NCBI GenBank assembly: GCA_964588335.1 | Contig: CAZPOV010000004.1 | Location: forward strand, 1 to 64,000 | Direction of reading: 5' to 3' | DNA from: JAGQZY01 sp964588335 | GTDB taxonomy: Bacteria; Bdellovibrionota; Bdellovibrionia; Bdellovibrionales; JAGQZY01 | Length of the DNA: 64,000 nt | Part shown: positions 52,009-61,177 of the stretch, one piece after another | Layout of the letters: every line of letters begins with the position of its first letter | Position numbering within the stretch: position 1 is the first letter of the stretch | Program-made: the position numbers and the translations under genes | The notes under the pieces: generated by a model | The model's input: the letters and a program-made list of their open reading frames with translations, nothing else | Told to the model about the DNA's origin: nothing | The model's database searches: none

Positions 52009-54676
52009 AAAATTTGTCTTTTGCTGAGTTCAGTTTATCCAGGTTGGTCACCGAGCCTTGTGCAAAGTCGGGGCGTCCTCCGCCCTTGCCATCCATAATG
52101 GCGCACAGTTCTTTGGTGATTTTACCAGCATGCAATTTTTTAAGGGATTTGGAAACCGCGACGATAATGGGCTTGGGTTGTCCCGGCTCACTTTCTCCGA
52201 TAAGAACCATGGCGACAGAGCTGGCCTTATCGCGGATTTTATCGGCGACTTCGCTCAACAGGTTGCGGTCCGAAACGTCGATACGAGTGATCAAGGCCAA
52301 GCCCTTTTCGCCGGCTAAGTTTCTCTCTTCAGCCTCTTTCAAGATATCATCAACCGAAACACTTTGGCTGGCTTTCTTTTTTAAATCCTGTTCCAGTTTT
52401 TTGATTTTTGATTGCAAATCCGTGACTCGCTGAGTGAGTCCGCCACCAAAATGATCGTCGTCGACTTTTGGCTTTTTCACTTTCATCTCTTCACAAAGTT
52501 GCAAATTCTCGTTGGCCATTTCATTCAGGTACTGAAAGGCTCGCTCGCCGGTTAAGGCTTCGATGCGTCGGACGCCTGCTGCCACCCCAGTTTCACTGAC
52601 GATTTTGAAAAGACGAATTTGAGAGGTGTTGGTCACATGGGTGCCACCACACAGTTCCATGGAAAAAGGTTTTCCATCGATGACCTCGCCCATACTTAAA
52701 ACTCGAACCTCGTCACCATACTTTTCACCGAACATGGCCACCGCTCCCTTGTCGATGGCTTCTTTTTGAGCCATCACTTCGGCTTGCACCGGTGTCGCCT
52801 TGGCAATCTGCTGATTGACTCGGTTTTCAAGAGCTTGCAGCTGTTTTGCAGAAACCGGTTTGTTGTGACTAAAATCAAAACGCAATTTTTGGCTGTTAAC
52901 CAAAGACCCAGCCTGATTGACATGATCGCCTAGAACCTCTTTCAAAGCTCCATTCAGTAAGTGGGTGGCTGAGTGATTGTTGGCGGTGTTCTGTCTTTCG
53001 GCATCTTCAACTTGCAAGCTGCAAACCTGGCCCGCTTTCATAGTCTCGGAAAGCTCAACAAAATGAATAAAAACATCATTCATTTTTTTAACGTCTGTCA
53101 CCACACCCAATTTCTTTTTCGATTGCGCATCAAAGATCGACCCCAAGTCAGCCACCTGACCACCACCTTCGGCATAAAAAGGTGTCGATTTAAAAGCCAC
53201 GCAGCCACTTCCCTTAAGTGTCTCGACAGGCTGAGAGCCGTCGCTCAAGGCCAAACAAGAGCTGTCGGCTCTTAAAGTTTCGTAACCAAGGAATTCGGTG
53301 GGATCGATGGATTGAGTCCACTCGCCCAAGTGTTTTTCGTCGCTCGAGATATTATGGGATTTTTGTGCGCTTCGCGCTTTGTCTTTAGCGGCTTCCATGG
53401 CCTCTTTAAAGCCGGCTTTGTCGACGGCAAGGCCTTCTTCTTTTGCCATTAACTCAGTGAGGTCGAAAGGAAAACCATAGGTGTCATACAGAGTGAACGC
53501 CGTGCGCCCATCTAAAGTGTTCTTCTGTTTTTTCTGTAATTTTAAAATCTCTTCTTTTAAAATCTCACTGCCTTTATCTAAAGTTAAAAGAAAGCGTTTT
53601 TCTTCATCGCGCACCGATTGCACAATAAAGTCTTTTTTCTCTGCCAACTCGGGATAGTGGGCCTGCATGAGGTTGACAACCTCTTCGCAGATGGCTGGAT
53701 AGATCGAAGTCTGAGTGCTTAATTTTCTGGCGTAGCGAATTGCTCGACGCATGATTCGTCTTAAAACGTAACCGGGGCCTTCATTGGAGGGCAGAACTCC
53801 TTCTGACATCAAGAAAGCGGCTGTGCGCGCGTGATCGGCCACAACTTTGACAGCACCGATTTGATTTTTGTTTTGTGACAGTTGCAACCAATCAAAGGGC
53901 AGACCGGCGAGGTCACAGGTCTTCTTGATCAGCGGCTGAAAAATATCGGTTTGGTAGTTGTCAGTCACTCCTTGCATGGTGGCGGCGACTCGTTCTAAGC
54001 CGGATCCGGTATCCACAGAAGGCTTGGGGAGTGGGGTTTGCTGACCGTCTTCGTCTTCAAAAAATTGCATAAAGACCAAATTCCAAATCTCAACAAAACG
54101 ATCCTCGTCTTGATCGATCGACACTTTCGGTCCATTGGGATTGTGATCGTAAAAAATTTCTGAGCAGGGTCCACAAGGGCCGGTTTTTCCCATGCGCCAA
54201 AAGTTATCCTTTTCACCAAATCGATAAATCTTTTCTTTGGGAACACCAATGTCTTTTTCCCAAATTTCGGCGGCTTCGTCATCGGTGGTGAAAACGGTGA
54301 CGTAAAGTCTTTCTTCAGGGATTCCTAAAACCTTGGTTAAAAACTCCCAAGCAAAAGCAATGGCTTCTTTTTTGAAGTAGTCTCCAAAAGAAAAATTTCC
54401 CATCATTTCGAAAAAGGTATGATGGCGAGCCGTAAAACCAACGTTTTCAAGATCGTTGTGTTTACCGCCGGCCCGCAAACATTTTTGAATGGAAACCGCA
54501 CGGTTGTAGTCTCGTTTGTCAGTTCCTAAAAAGACATCTTTGAATTGGTTCATGCCGGCATTGGTAAACATCAACGACGGATCGTTGTAGGGAACCAGAC
54601 TGGAACTTTCCACATATTCATGTTGTTTCGATTTAAAAAATTCAATAAAGGCTTGGCGAATTTCGATGTATTTCAT
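51989..54676 (-). CDS. alaS: Alanyl-tRNA synthetase
   Basis: Charges tRNA-Ala. ATG 54676 follows GAGGGTG and starts MKYIEIRQAFIEFFKSKQH, the family N-terminus. Then come SSSLVPYNDPSLMFTNAGMNQFK, FEMMGNFSFGDYFKK, the editing domain NHSATHLLNGAL and CGGTHVTNTSQIRLFK, and a C-Ala domain with SKSLKKLHAGKITKEL...GGGRPDFAQG. 895 aa is typical. It overlaps recX by 35 bases at its 5' end and mutY by 20 at its 3' end. Confidence 0.97.
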   Translation of the reverse strand: MKYIEIRQAFIEFFKSKQHEYVESSSLVPYNDPSLMFTNAGMNQFKDVFLGTDKRDYNRAVSIQKCLRAGGKHNDLENVGFTARHHTFFEMMGNFSFGDYFKKEAIAFAWEFLTKVLGIPEERLYVTVFTTDDEAAEIWEKDIGVPKEKIYRFGEKDNFWRMGKTGPCGPCSEIFYDHNPNGPKVSIDQDEDRFVEIWNLVFMQFFEDEDGQQTPLPKPSVDTGSGLERVAATMQGVTDNYQTDIFQPLIKKTCDLAGLPFDWLQLSQNKNQIGAVKVVADHARTAAFLMSEGVLPSNEGPGYVLRRIMRRAIRYARKLSTQTSIYPAICEEVVNLMQAHYPELAEKKDFIVQSVRDEEKRFLLTLDKGSEILKEEILKLQKKQKNTLDGRTAFTLYDTYGFPFDLTELMAKEEGLAVDKAGFKEAMEAAKDKARSAQKSHNISSDEKHLGEWTQSIDPTEFLGYETLRADSSCLALSDGSQPVETLKGSGCVAFKSTPFYAEGGGQVADLGSIFDAQSKKKLGVVTDVKKMNDVFIHFVELSETMKAGQVCSLQVEDAERQNTANNHSATHLLNGALKEVLGDHVNQAGSLVNSQKLRFDFSHNKPVSAKQLQALENRVNQQIAKATPVQAEVMAQKEAIDKGAVAMFGEKYGDEVRVLSMGEVIDGKPFSMELCGGTHVTNTSQIRLFKIVSETGVAAGVRRIEALTGERAFQYLNEMANENLQLCEEMKVKKPKVDDDHFGGGLTQRVTDLQSKIKKLEQDLKKKASQSVSVDDILKEAEERNLAGEKGLALITRIDVSDRNLLSEVADKIRDKASSVAMVLIGESEPGQPKPIIVAVSKSLKKLHAGKITKELCAIMDGKGGGRPDFAQGSVTNLDKLNSAKDKFYEILEQ

Positions 54677-55085
54677 TGAGCACCCTCGATATTGTTTCTG
54701 TATCAAATCCCCGGTTTTTAAGCAATGAGACCGTCTTTTTTCGATCCTGAGAATCCTTACTTTTGGTCTCGATCAAGGCGCGGGCTTTGTCGATCTCTCG
54801 ATGCGGGTCCCTGTCAGTGCTCGGTAGGCCTTTTTTGCGCAGAAAATTCTGAATGTACAGATAACCTTTGTTTTTACTATGAAGGTTTTCAGTGACTTTG
54901 GCGGCCAGTTCTTCGGGCGGCAGCAGCCAGCCTCGCTGTTTCATTTCAGTCAACGCGGCTTCAATTTCTTCGTGTTCAAAGAATCGGCTGAGTTTTTCAA
55001 TAAGCTCTTTTTCAGAATGGTCGCGGCGAGCCAGATAGTCCATGGCTTTGACCCAGGCCGTTTTCGGCGTTTTTTTAATCATCAT
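54642..55085 (-). CDS. recX: RecX, regulatory protein for RecA
   Basis: Small helical protein that binds RecA filaments. It shows AWVKAMDYLARRDHSEKELIEKL, EIEAALTEMKQRGWL and YIQNFLRKKGL, the three-helix repeats of RecX. 147 aa is standard. It starts inside the pilT end (overlap 11 bases) and overlaps alaS. RecX is usually beside recA; here recA is about 9 kb away on the other strand, with alaS and recX kept together as in other bacteria. Confidence 0.88.
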   Translation of the reverse strand: MMIKKTPKTAWVKAMDYLARRDHSEKELIEKLSRFFEHEEIEAALTEMKQRGWLLPPEELAAKVTENLHSKNKGYLYIQNFLRKKGLPSTDRDPHREIDKARALIETKSKDSQDRKKTVSLLKNRGFDTETISRVLNEIHRNSPSLY

Positions 55086-56247
55086 CCTCTTCTAAATCAA
55101 ATCCAGGGAAGCTTGGCAAGTCATCAAGCTCCTTGGGTTTGCTAGCAATCTTGGTATCCGACTGGCCTGGGGCGATTCCACTGTATTTAAGATAGAAATC
55201 GTCAGGATGATTACACAGCTTCAGGGCATCTTTCAGGGTGATGATATCTTTTTTGATAAGGCTCAATAGACTCTGATCAAAGGTTTGCATTCCGGTGGCC
55301 TTCGCCGAGGTCTCGATGGCGTGAGAGATCATTTTTGTTTTCTCTGGATCCTCAATCATTTCGCGGATTCGCGCATTGTTGATCATCACCTCAACGGCGG
55401 GAATCACACCTTTTTTGTCTTTCCTTGGGGCTAAGCGTTGACTGATGACCGCCTGTAAGGTTGAGGCCAGTTGTCGACGAATCTGATCCTGTTGGTGGCT
55501 GTCAAAAACCGCCAAGATCCGGTTGACGGTCTCTTGGGCGTCAAATGTGTGCAGGGTCGACAGCACCAAATGCCCGGTGGAGGCGGCGGTCATCGCGGTT
55601 TCGATAGTCTCTCGGTCGCGCATCTCACCAATCAGAATGACATCAGGATCTTGGCGCAGAGCCGCCCGCAAGGCGGTGGCAAAGGTGGTGGTATCCAGGC
55701 CCAGCTCCCGCTGTGAGATCAAACTGCGATGATCACGAATCAGGTATTCGATGGGATCTTCGATGGTGATGATGTGTTTGTTTTTATTTTTGTTTATGTG
55801 GTTGATCATAGCGGCCAGGGTCGTGGACTTTCCAGAGCCCGTGATCCCAGTGACTAAAATCAAACCCCGCTCACGATTGGCCACTTTTTCAATGATTTCT
55901 GGCATGTTCAAGTCTTCGAACTTGGGGACGTCATCAGAAATCACCCGGGCGACAATACGCACCGATCCCCTTTGCATAAACAGGTTCACACGAAACCGGC
56001 CCACGCCTTTGACTCCGTAGCCCAAATCCACTTCTTTAAAGTGGTCAAACTTGGTGCGTTCCTCGTCGCTTTTTATCAATTGCTCAGCAAACCCGGAGAG
56101 CTGGGCGGCGGTCATCGGTTTCCATTTTTTAGAAAGTGGAAGCATGCGGCCGTGCCTTCGCACCACCGGAACCACTCCGGCCTTTAAGTGAACATCGCTG
56201 GCGCTTCGTTCCGTTGCAACTTTTAGAATTTCATCAAGTGAAGCCAT
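55075..56247 (-). CDS. pilT: PilT, type IV pilus retraction ATPase
   Basis: Hexameric motor that retracts type IV pili, giving twitching motility and prey contact in predators. Matches are SDVHLKAGVVPVVRRHGRM, Walker A GITGSGKSTT, the Asp box IIEDPIEY, Walker B DVILIGEMRD and the His box STGHLVLSTLHT. The acidic C-terminus (FDLEEDDD) extends beyond the shortest PilT. There is no pilus gene beside it; recX follows with an overlap. Confidence 0.95.
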   Translation of the reverse strand: MASLDEILKVATERSASDVHLKAGVVPVVRRHGRMLPLSKKWKPMTAAQLSGFAEQLIKSDEERTKFDHFKEVDLGYGVKGVGRFRVNLFMQRGSVRIVARVISDDVPKFEDLNMPEIIEKVANRERGLILVTGITGSGKSTTLAAMINHINKNKNKHIITIEDPIEYLIRDHRSLISQRELGLDTTTFATALRAALRQDPDVILIGEMRDRETIETAMTAASTGHLVLSTLHTFDAQETVNRILAVFDSHQQDQIRRQLASTLQAVISQRLAPRKDKKGVIPAVEVMINNARIREMIEDPEKTKMISHAIETSAKATGMQTFDQSLLSLIKKDIITLKDALKLCNHPDDFYLKYSGIAPGQSDTKIASKPKELDDLPSFPGFDLEEDDD

Positions 56248-56281
56248 AAGTGAAATGATAACGAGCCCTTACTTAAACTGA

Positions 56282-56312
56282 AATAAAAATCCTCAGGAAA
56301 GGGCTTTTGAGG
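56282..56312 (-). terminator. Weak terminator after the membrane protein at 56330
   Basis: On the minus strand CCTCA and TGAGG form a short 5-base stem around a 12-base loop, followed by ATTTTTATTT. The stem is short, so termination may be partial. Confidence 0.4.
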
Positions 56313-56329
56313 CTATTGGACAAGGGGTG

Positions 56330-57676
56330 TCATTTTGATTGCTCAATGGATTGGCTTTTTTGTCGGATGGATTGAAAGTCGAACAATCCCTGCCAGCGCA
56401 ATTTCGTCCAAGGTACGACGGCAAATTTTTCGCCATGAACAACGTCTTGGCATTGAAACGGGGGATGAGCGATGGCTGTTTTGACGGATGTTTTTTGCAT
56501 TTCTAAAAGGATTTCGTAATAACTTCCCCAGTGGCTTAAAAGACCGGTCTGTGGACCATAAAATTCTTTCGATTCCACACATCGTCTCGGCATCATTCGA
56601 AACTGACTGACGGCTTTTTTGATTTGTTGCCGGCGCTCCATGCCGCCATGGAAAAGGTAAAAAACCAAACAGAAACTCAAAGCCACAGCAAAGCGAGAGG
56701 ATGGAATGCGTTGATAAGTGACCGCCACAAAAAACCAAACCAGTGACAGAAAAATCCATAGAGTTAAAAACGAACGCAAAACTTGAATTTGCATTAAATT
56801 CCCACTGTCGATTTCGATCCAATAGTGAATCAGCACTTGACTAACGAGGAGTAGGGGTAAGGCGCATCGTTTGATCGTCTTGTTTTTAAGTCCATTGCAA
56901 GTCAACGAAACAAGGATAAGCAACGCTGTTAGCAAGGGAATATCTCGGGTGGGGTGGGGAAACGGCAAGCCTCCCAAAGCTTGATCCCACAAATATCCCG
57001 GTTGGACTTTATTCCATTCCATGGAAAAAGTGAGAAAACCGCGATAGACCAATCCCACCATCGAGAGCAACAGCACCGTCCATCGGAGGGCGCGATGTCG
57101 GATCCAAAGGATTGTCGCTAGGGCTTGAAATCCAAAAAGCAGGGAGGCGCTGGCATGAGTGCCTAGCAGGCAAAAATTGGTGAAGGCAAATACCGGAATC
57201 CATGGCCAAGAGAGTTTCTGACGCCAGCGCCAGAGTATGGCGAAATTAAGAAGAAGAAGACAAAAACCAATCAACTGTTCGTTTAACGGGTGAAACAGAT
57301 AAAGAAAACAGGCACTGATCATGGCGGTCAACAGACAGGCCATAATTTTGGGACTGTCTTTATGCAAAAGACCAAAAATTCCTAAACCACAAATATACGG
57401 ATAAAAGCTGTAAAGACTGCCGTAAAGGCCGGTCAGCACTGTTAGGTTTTCGATTTGCAGCCAGACCCTGGCAAAATACTCGGGACTTTGCATGACCTTT
57501 AAAATCCAGCGTTGGCTGAAATACATAAACTCTTGATTTTGCATGATAGACACCGCGTGGTAGGCGGCGTCCCAAGTTAAAAACAGTTTAAATTTAAAAA
57601 TAAACAAGCTGCCGAGAAATAAATTGAGAAGAACCAGTGGAGACAGTGAATAGATGCTGTTTTCGGATTTGCGCAT
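56330..57676 (-). CDS. Polytopic membrane protein, 448 aa, glycosyltransferase-C-like in layout
   Basis: About eleven hydrophobic segments. Near the N-terminus TWDAAYHAVSIMQNQEF follows the first segment, a position where GT-C-type enzymes carry acidic residues. The C-terminus is a soluble tail with cysteines (RRCVESKEF, FQCQDVVH). I recognise no defined family; a polyprenyl-sugar-using transferase is only a guess. It is divergent from the GT2 gene across 105 bases. Confidence 0.6.
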   Translation of the reverse strand: MRKSENSIYSLSPLVLLNLFLGSLFIFKFKLFLTWDAAYHAVSIMQNQEFMYFSQRWILKVMQSPEYFARVWLQIENLTVLTGLYGSLYSFYPYICGLGIFGLLHKDSPKIMACLLTAMISACFLYLFHPLNEQLIGFCLLLLNFAILWRWRQKLSWPWIPVFAFTNFCLLGTHASASLLFGFQALATILWIRHRALRWTVLLLSMVGLVYRGFLTFSMEWNKVQPGYLWDQALGGLPFPHPTRDIPLLTALLILVSLTCNGLKNKTIKRCALPLLLVSQVLIHYWIEIDSGNLMQIQVLRSFLTLWIFLSLVWFFVAVTYQRIPSSRFAVALSFCLVFYLFHGGMERRQQIKKAVSQFRMMPRRCVESKEFYGPQTGLLSHWGSYYEILLEMQKTSVKTAIAHPPFQCQDVVHGEKFAVVPWTKLRWQGLFDFQSIRQKSQSIEQSK

Positions 57677-57746
57677 TTATATAGTGTGTTATGAGAGGGC
57701 TTTGAATTCAACTTTATTTCCTCGTCGGCTGATCGGGGCCGATTTG

Positions 57747-57775
57747 TTGACAGCTTCAACATTGTAACGTGGAAT
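57747..57775 (+). promoter_or_regulatory. Candidate promoter for the GT2 gene, possibly leaderless
   Basis: A perfect TTGACA (57747-57752) is followed after 17 bases by TGGAAT (57770-57775, 4 of 6 matches). The expected start point, about 7 bases on, is the ATG at 57782 itself. The AAGGAG directly touching the ATG leaves no room for normal Shine-Dalgarno use, which fits leaderless translation. Confidence 0.3.
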
Positions 57776-57781
57776 AAGGAG

Positions 57782-58465
57782 ATGAACGCAAAAGTTTCTT
57801 TGATTATCCCAACATTCAATGAAGAGCGGGGCTTGAATGAATTGATTCAAGAATCGAAAGACTATTGCGACGAAATCATTGTTGTCGATGGCGACTCCAC
57901 CGATCGCACGGTTGAAGTGGCGAGTTCGGCGGGAGCGAAAGTGGTTTCCGATCTTGGACGAGGCAAGGGAGAGGCCATCCGCCTGGGTCTCGAAGAGGCG
58001 CAGTACCCGATCGTGGTTTTTATGGATGCTGATTGGTCTCATGATCCCAAAGACATTCCAAAAATTGTCGCTCCCATCGCGCGTGATGAAAAAGACATGG
58101 TGGTGGCCTCGCGAATTCAGGGCGGCTCAGCGGAGTTTTACGGAAGCTTGGATCGCACCCTTCGACGTTGGGGCAGTTCCTTGATCACCTTGGGAATTAA
58201 TTTGCGCTTTGGCACCCAACTGACCGACTCTCAAAATGGCTTTCGAGGTATTAAAAAGAATTTAGGGCAAAAGTTGAATCTTCAAGAGAACATGACGACC
58301 ATCGAACAAGAGATGCTTATCAAAGCTTTAGCGAAGAAATTGCGAGTTGGCGAGGTCCCAAGCTTCGAGTCGGAGCGACGTTATGGAACCTCACGAATCA
58401 ATATCTATACAGCCTTTCCTCGCTACGTTTACAGTTGGTTCCGTTATCTTTCGTTCCCGGAATAA
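57782..58465 (+). CDS. Family 2 glycosyltransferase (dolichol-phosphate-mannose-synthase-like)
   Basis: VSLIIPTFNEERGLNELI, EIIVVDGDSTDRTVEVA, GRGKGEAIRLGLEEA and VVFMDADWSHDP (DxD metal site) are the GT2 motifs. LTDSQNGFRGIKK carries the acceptor-loop and QNGFR region seen in polyprenyl-phosphate glycosyltransferases. 227 aa without membrane helices matches short DPM1-like enzymes. It likely links a nucleotide sugar to a lipid carrier. The radical SAM gene starts 3 bases after its stop. Confidence 0.88.
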   Translation: MNAKVSLIIPTFNEERGLNELIQESKDYCDEIIVVDGDSTDRTVEVASSAGAKVVSDLGRGKGEAIRLGLEEAQYPIVVFMDADWSHDPKDIPKIVAPIARDEKDMVVASRIQGGSAEFYGSLDRTLRRWGSSLITLGINLRFGTQLTDSQNGFRGIKKNLGQKLNLQENMTTIEQEMLIKALAKKLRVGEVPSFESERRYGTSRINIYTAFPRYVYSWFRYLSFPE

Positions 58466-58468
58466 TTG

Positions 58469-59536
58469 ATGCCCATTCCACGGTATTACAAAATCATAAA
58501 AAAAATGATTCAGTCCAATCATCATCAGCACATCACACCTTTTAAACTGACTGCGGTTGTGACAAAAAAATGTCAGTCCCGTTGTCTGCATTGTAACATT
58601 TGGCAAGAGACTCCTGAAAATGAAATGGACCTGCAAGATTTTAGCAAGGTGGCGCGTGGACTGCCGAACCTGATGTGGTTGGATCTCACCGGAGGTGAAC
58701 CGACCGACCGTGATGATCTTGCCGATATTGTCCAAGTCTTTGATCAAAACTGTCCGGACTTAACACTGGTGCATTTTCCAACCAATGGCATCAACACCCC
58801 TCGTATCGTTCGGGCTGCGAAAGCCATTCAAAAAGTTCGCAAACAGCCACTCGTGATATCGGTTAGTTTGGATGGTCCGCCAGAGCTTCACGGATCACTG
58901 CGTGGAATTTCAAACAATTTTTCAACAGCCATCAAGACGTTTATACAACTTAAGAAAATACCTGCGGTGGAGGTTTACTTTGGCATGACGTTGTTTGATG
59001 AAAATGTCGATCAAATTCCTCAAACACTGCGAGCGATCGAGAACGCGGTACAGGGATTCAAGGCTGCCGACTTGCATGTCAATATTGGCCACTATTCTCC
59101 TCATTACTACGGCAACACGGAGAAGGCCCAGTTGACCGGTGCCGAAAAAGCCATTGGTGATTTTATAAAGCGGCGAGGCACTCCGTTAACTCCTTTTCAA
59201 TTTATCGAGTGGATGTATTTGCAGCAAAGTTTAAAATTTCTGACCACCGGTAAAACGCCCCATCCCTGTGAAGCGCTTCGTTCGACACTTTACCTCTCAG
59301 AAAAAGGTGAAATTTATCCTTGCTCGATATGGGATAAACCCATGGGCTCCGTTAAAGATCCCAATTTCGATTTTCAAAATTTTTTTACGGGAACGGAAAA
59401 GAAGAATGTGCGTGGCCAGATTCAAGAGGGAGGTTGTCCGCAGTGCTGGACCCCTTGCGAAGCTTATCCGTCGCTTTTTAAAAAACCTTGGCAGGGCTTT
59501 TACGACTCTCTAACCCAGCGTCCGCTGAATCTCTGA
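58469..59536 (+). CDS. Radical SAM enzyme with C-terminal SPASM-like cysteines
   Basis: The radical SAM core starts with VVTKKCQSRCLHCNIW (CxxxCxxC, about 34-41), which binds the catalytic 4Fe-4S cluster, then LTGGEPT and VISVSLDGPPELHGSLRG. The C-terminal part has HPCEALRSTLYLSEKGEIYPCSIW and GGCPQCWTPCEAYP, an auxiliary-cluster (SPASM) pattern. Such enzymes modify peptides or sugars by radical chemistry. ATG 58469 is 3 bases after the GT2 stop. Its last 59 bases overlap the convergent B12-radical-SAM gene. Confidence 0.88.
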   Translation: MPIPRYYKIIKKMIQSNHHQHITPFKLTAVVTKKCQSRCLHCNIWQETPENEMDLQDFSKVARGLPNLMWLDLTGGEPTDRDDLADIVQVFDQNCPDLTLVHFPTNGINTPRIVRAAKAIQKVRKQPLVISVSLDGPPELHGSLRGISNNFSTAIKTFIQLKKIPAVEVYFGMTLFDENVDQIPQTLRAIENAVQGFKAADLHVNIGHYSPHYYGNTEKAQLTGAEKAIGDFIKRRGTPLTPFQFIEWMYLQQSLKFLTTGKTPHPCEALRSTLYLSEKGEIYPCSIWDKPMGSVKDPNFDFQNFFTGTEKKNVRGQIQEGGCPQCWTPCEAYPSLFKKPWQGFYDSLTQRPLNL

Positions 59537-61073
59537 AATTATTTTGAGTAAAACTTGTAACACCTCGACGCGACTTCCAGGTGATTCTTTCGGTGGGATT
59601 GTGTTGGTAGAATCTTGATGAGTCAAAGGCTTGCCATTCTTTTAATAGAGAATTTTTCTGTCGCAAATTTTTAACAACAATTTCTTTGAAGCCGTTGAAC
59701 AAATCATTGATTTGATACCAAGTTCGAACCCTTGAGAGTAAACGTAGGATCATTCTCGGTCGCAGGTAAAAAGTGCGCATGGCTCGTTTTTCGAAGTCGT
59801 AGATTTGCCGAGCCTCAAGATGTTTCATTTTCATCACCACAAAGTTTTGCCCATAGCGACTGAAATCACGATGCAAAAGCCAATCATTTTTTTCCGCCTC
59901 GGCGTAGAGTTGCGTACCAGGGTAAGGCGTTAAAACGCTGGGCTGAAAATAGTCCAAATCGAGCTCGATGGCTAAGTCCAAAGAGCTTTGCAGGGACTCT
60001 AAGGTCTCTTCCCGGTGGCCAATGATAAAAGCTCCGCGAACTTCAATTTTATATTTATGAGCCAGTTTCACCACTTTCTTGTATTGATCTTTGGGAATGC
60101 TCTTGCCGATTCCTGCAGCCAGTTTCGGGCATGCGGTTTCTATTCCCAGTAAAACATGATGGCAGCCGGCTTGTTTTAACAGACGGGCGAATTCTTCATC
60201 AAACATGTCGCCGCGGGCATAGCAAACAAAAGAGATATCCAGTTGATCGGCAATCAACAGTTGGCAAAGTTTTTTGACGTTTTTTCGGTGGGCGGTGAAG
60301 GTGTCGTCGTAAAAAGTAAACTGCTTTATTTTATGTTTTTGGCGAAGCATTTTAATAAGGTCAAACATGGCCTCGGGAGAACGACTGCGCAAAACGGTGT
60401 TGGCTGAGTTACAAAAGTGGCACTGGCCGGGACAGCCCCGAGTCATCATAAGGTTCATGGCGGGAAGACGTTTGTAGGTACCGGCCCCCGGATAATAATT
60501 TTTGAAATCAATCATATGGTAAGCCGGTGGCGGGCGCAGATCCAGCTGCATGGTGATTTTACGAGGCGGGGTGTGTACAATGTTTTGGTTTTTTTTATAA
60601 ACAAATCCCTTGATATCTTTTTTGGGGACACCGGAAAGAAGTTCAACTATGAGCTCTTCACCGTCTCCGATGCAGACTCCCTCAATGTGGGGATTGGAGA
60701 GTAAGTGTTCGGGGTAAGTTTCGGCGTGCACACCGCCGACAAAAATTCGGCTGTTCGTGCACACGTCTTTGATATGGTGACAGATGTGGTGGGTGATGGC
60801 CAAGTGATTGCTGAGCACCGTTATGCCCACCAAGCGCGGCTGCAGTCTTGCAATTTCCTGTCGCAGTTCTTTGATGCTGGTTTGTTCTCCGTGCATGTCG
60901 AGCACGGCCACCTTAAAACCCGCTTTTTCAGCAGCAGCGGCGAGCGATAAGACACCCAACGGCGGCAACATGCGCTGTAATTTGCCTCGGCTGCCCCGCT
61001 GAATCCAAATCGGATATATCAGGAGAAGATCGATAGGGCCTTGCAATTTTGAACGGTAAGTGTTCCGAATCAT
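59478..61073 (-). CDS. B12-binding-domain radical SAM enzyme
   Basis: The N-terminal ~150 residues form a cobalamin-binding-like domain (LLPPLGVLSLAAAAEKAG, VAVLDMHGEQ, VGITVLSNHL, RIFVGGVHAETYPE, HIEGVCIGDGEE). The radical SAM core follows with MTRGCPGQCHFC (CxxxCxxC), FTFYDDTFTAH and HHVLLGIETACPKL. This layout is shared with BchE-like and methyl- or ring-forming enzymes. The C-terminal ~130 residues are basic and unassigned. I prefer ATG 61073, since an earlier TTG at 61112 falls inside a perfect palindrome. Product unknown. Confidence 0.88.
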   Translation of the reverse strand: MIRNTYRSKLQGPIDLLLIYPIWIQRGSRGKLQRMLPPLGVLSLAAAAEKAGFKVAVLDMHGEQTSIKELRQEIARLQPRLVGITVLSNHLAITHHICHHIKDVCTNSRIFVGGVHAETYPEHLLSNPHIEGVCIGDGEELIVELLSGVPKKDIKGFVYKKNQNIVHTPPRKITMQLDLRPPPAYHMIDFKNYYPGAGTYKRLPAMNLMMTRGCPGQCHFCNSANTVLRSRSPEAMFDLIKMLRQKHKIKQFTFYDDTFTAHRKNVKKLCQLLIADQLDISFVCYARGDMFDEEFARLLKQAGCHHVLLGIETACPKLAAGIGKSIPKDQYKKVVKLAHKYKIEVRGAFIIGHREETLESLQSSLDLAIELDLDYFQPSVLTPYPGTQLYAEAEKNDWLLHRDFSRYGQNFVVMKMKHLEARQIYDFEKRAMRTFYLRPRMILRLLSRVRTWYQINDLFNGFKEIVVKNLRQKNSLLKEWQAFDSSRFYQHNPTERITWKSRRGVTSFTQNNFRDSADAGLESRKSPAKVF

Positions 61074-61093
61074 AAGATTTTTAAAGCTTAGCA

Positions 61094-61114
61094 CCTTGAA
61101 ACGCTGTTTCAAGG
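61094..61114. promoter_or_regulatory. Perfect 9-base palindrome between divergent radical SAM genes
   Basis: CCTTGAAAC and GTTTCAAGG flank the 3-base spacer GCT. It lies 20 bases upstream of the ATG at 61073 and 63 bases upstream of the ATG at 61178. A site in this position could control both genes at once. It has no T run, so it is not a terminator. Confidence 0.5.
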
Positions 61115-61177
61115 AGAAAGCTCGTTGGCCAATCCTGGGGCGAGTGGTAGTTCTAGTGACTCAAATAAGAAAGATTT

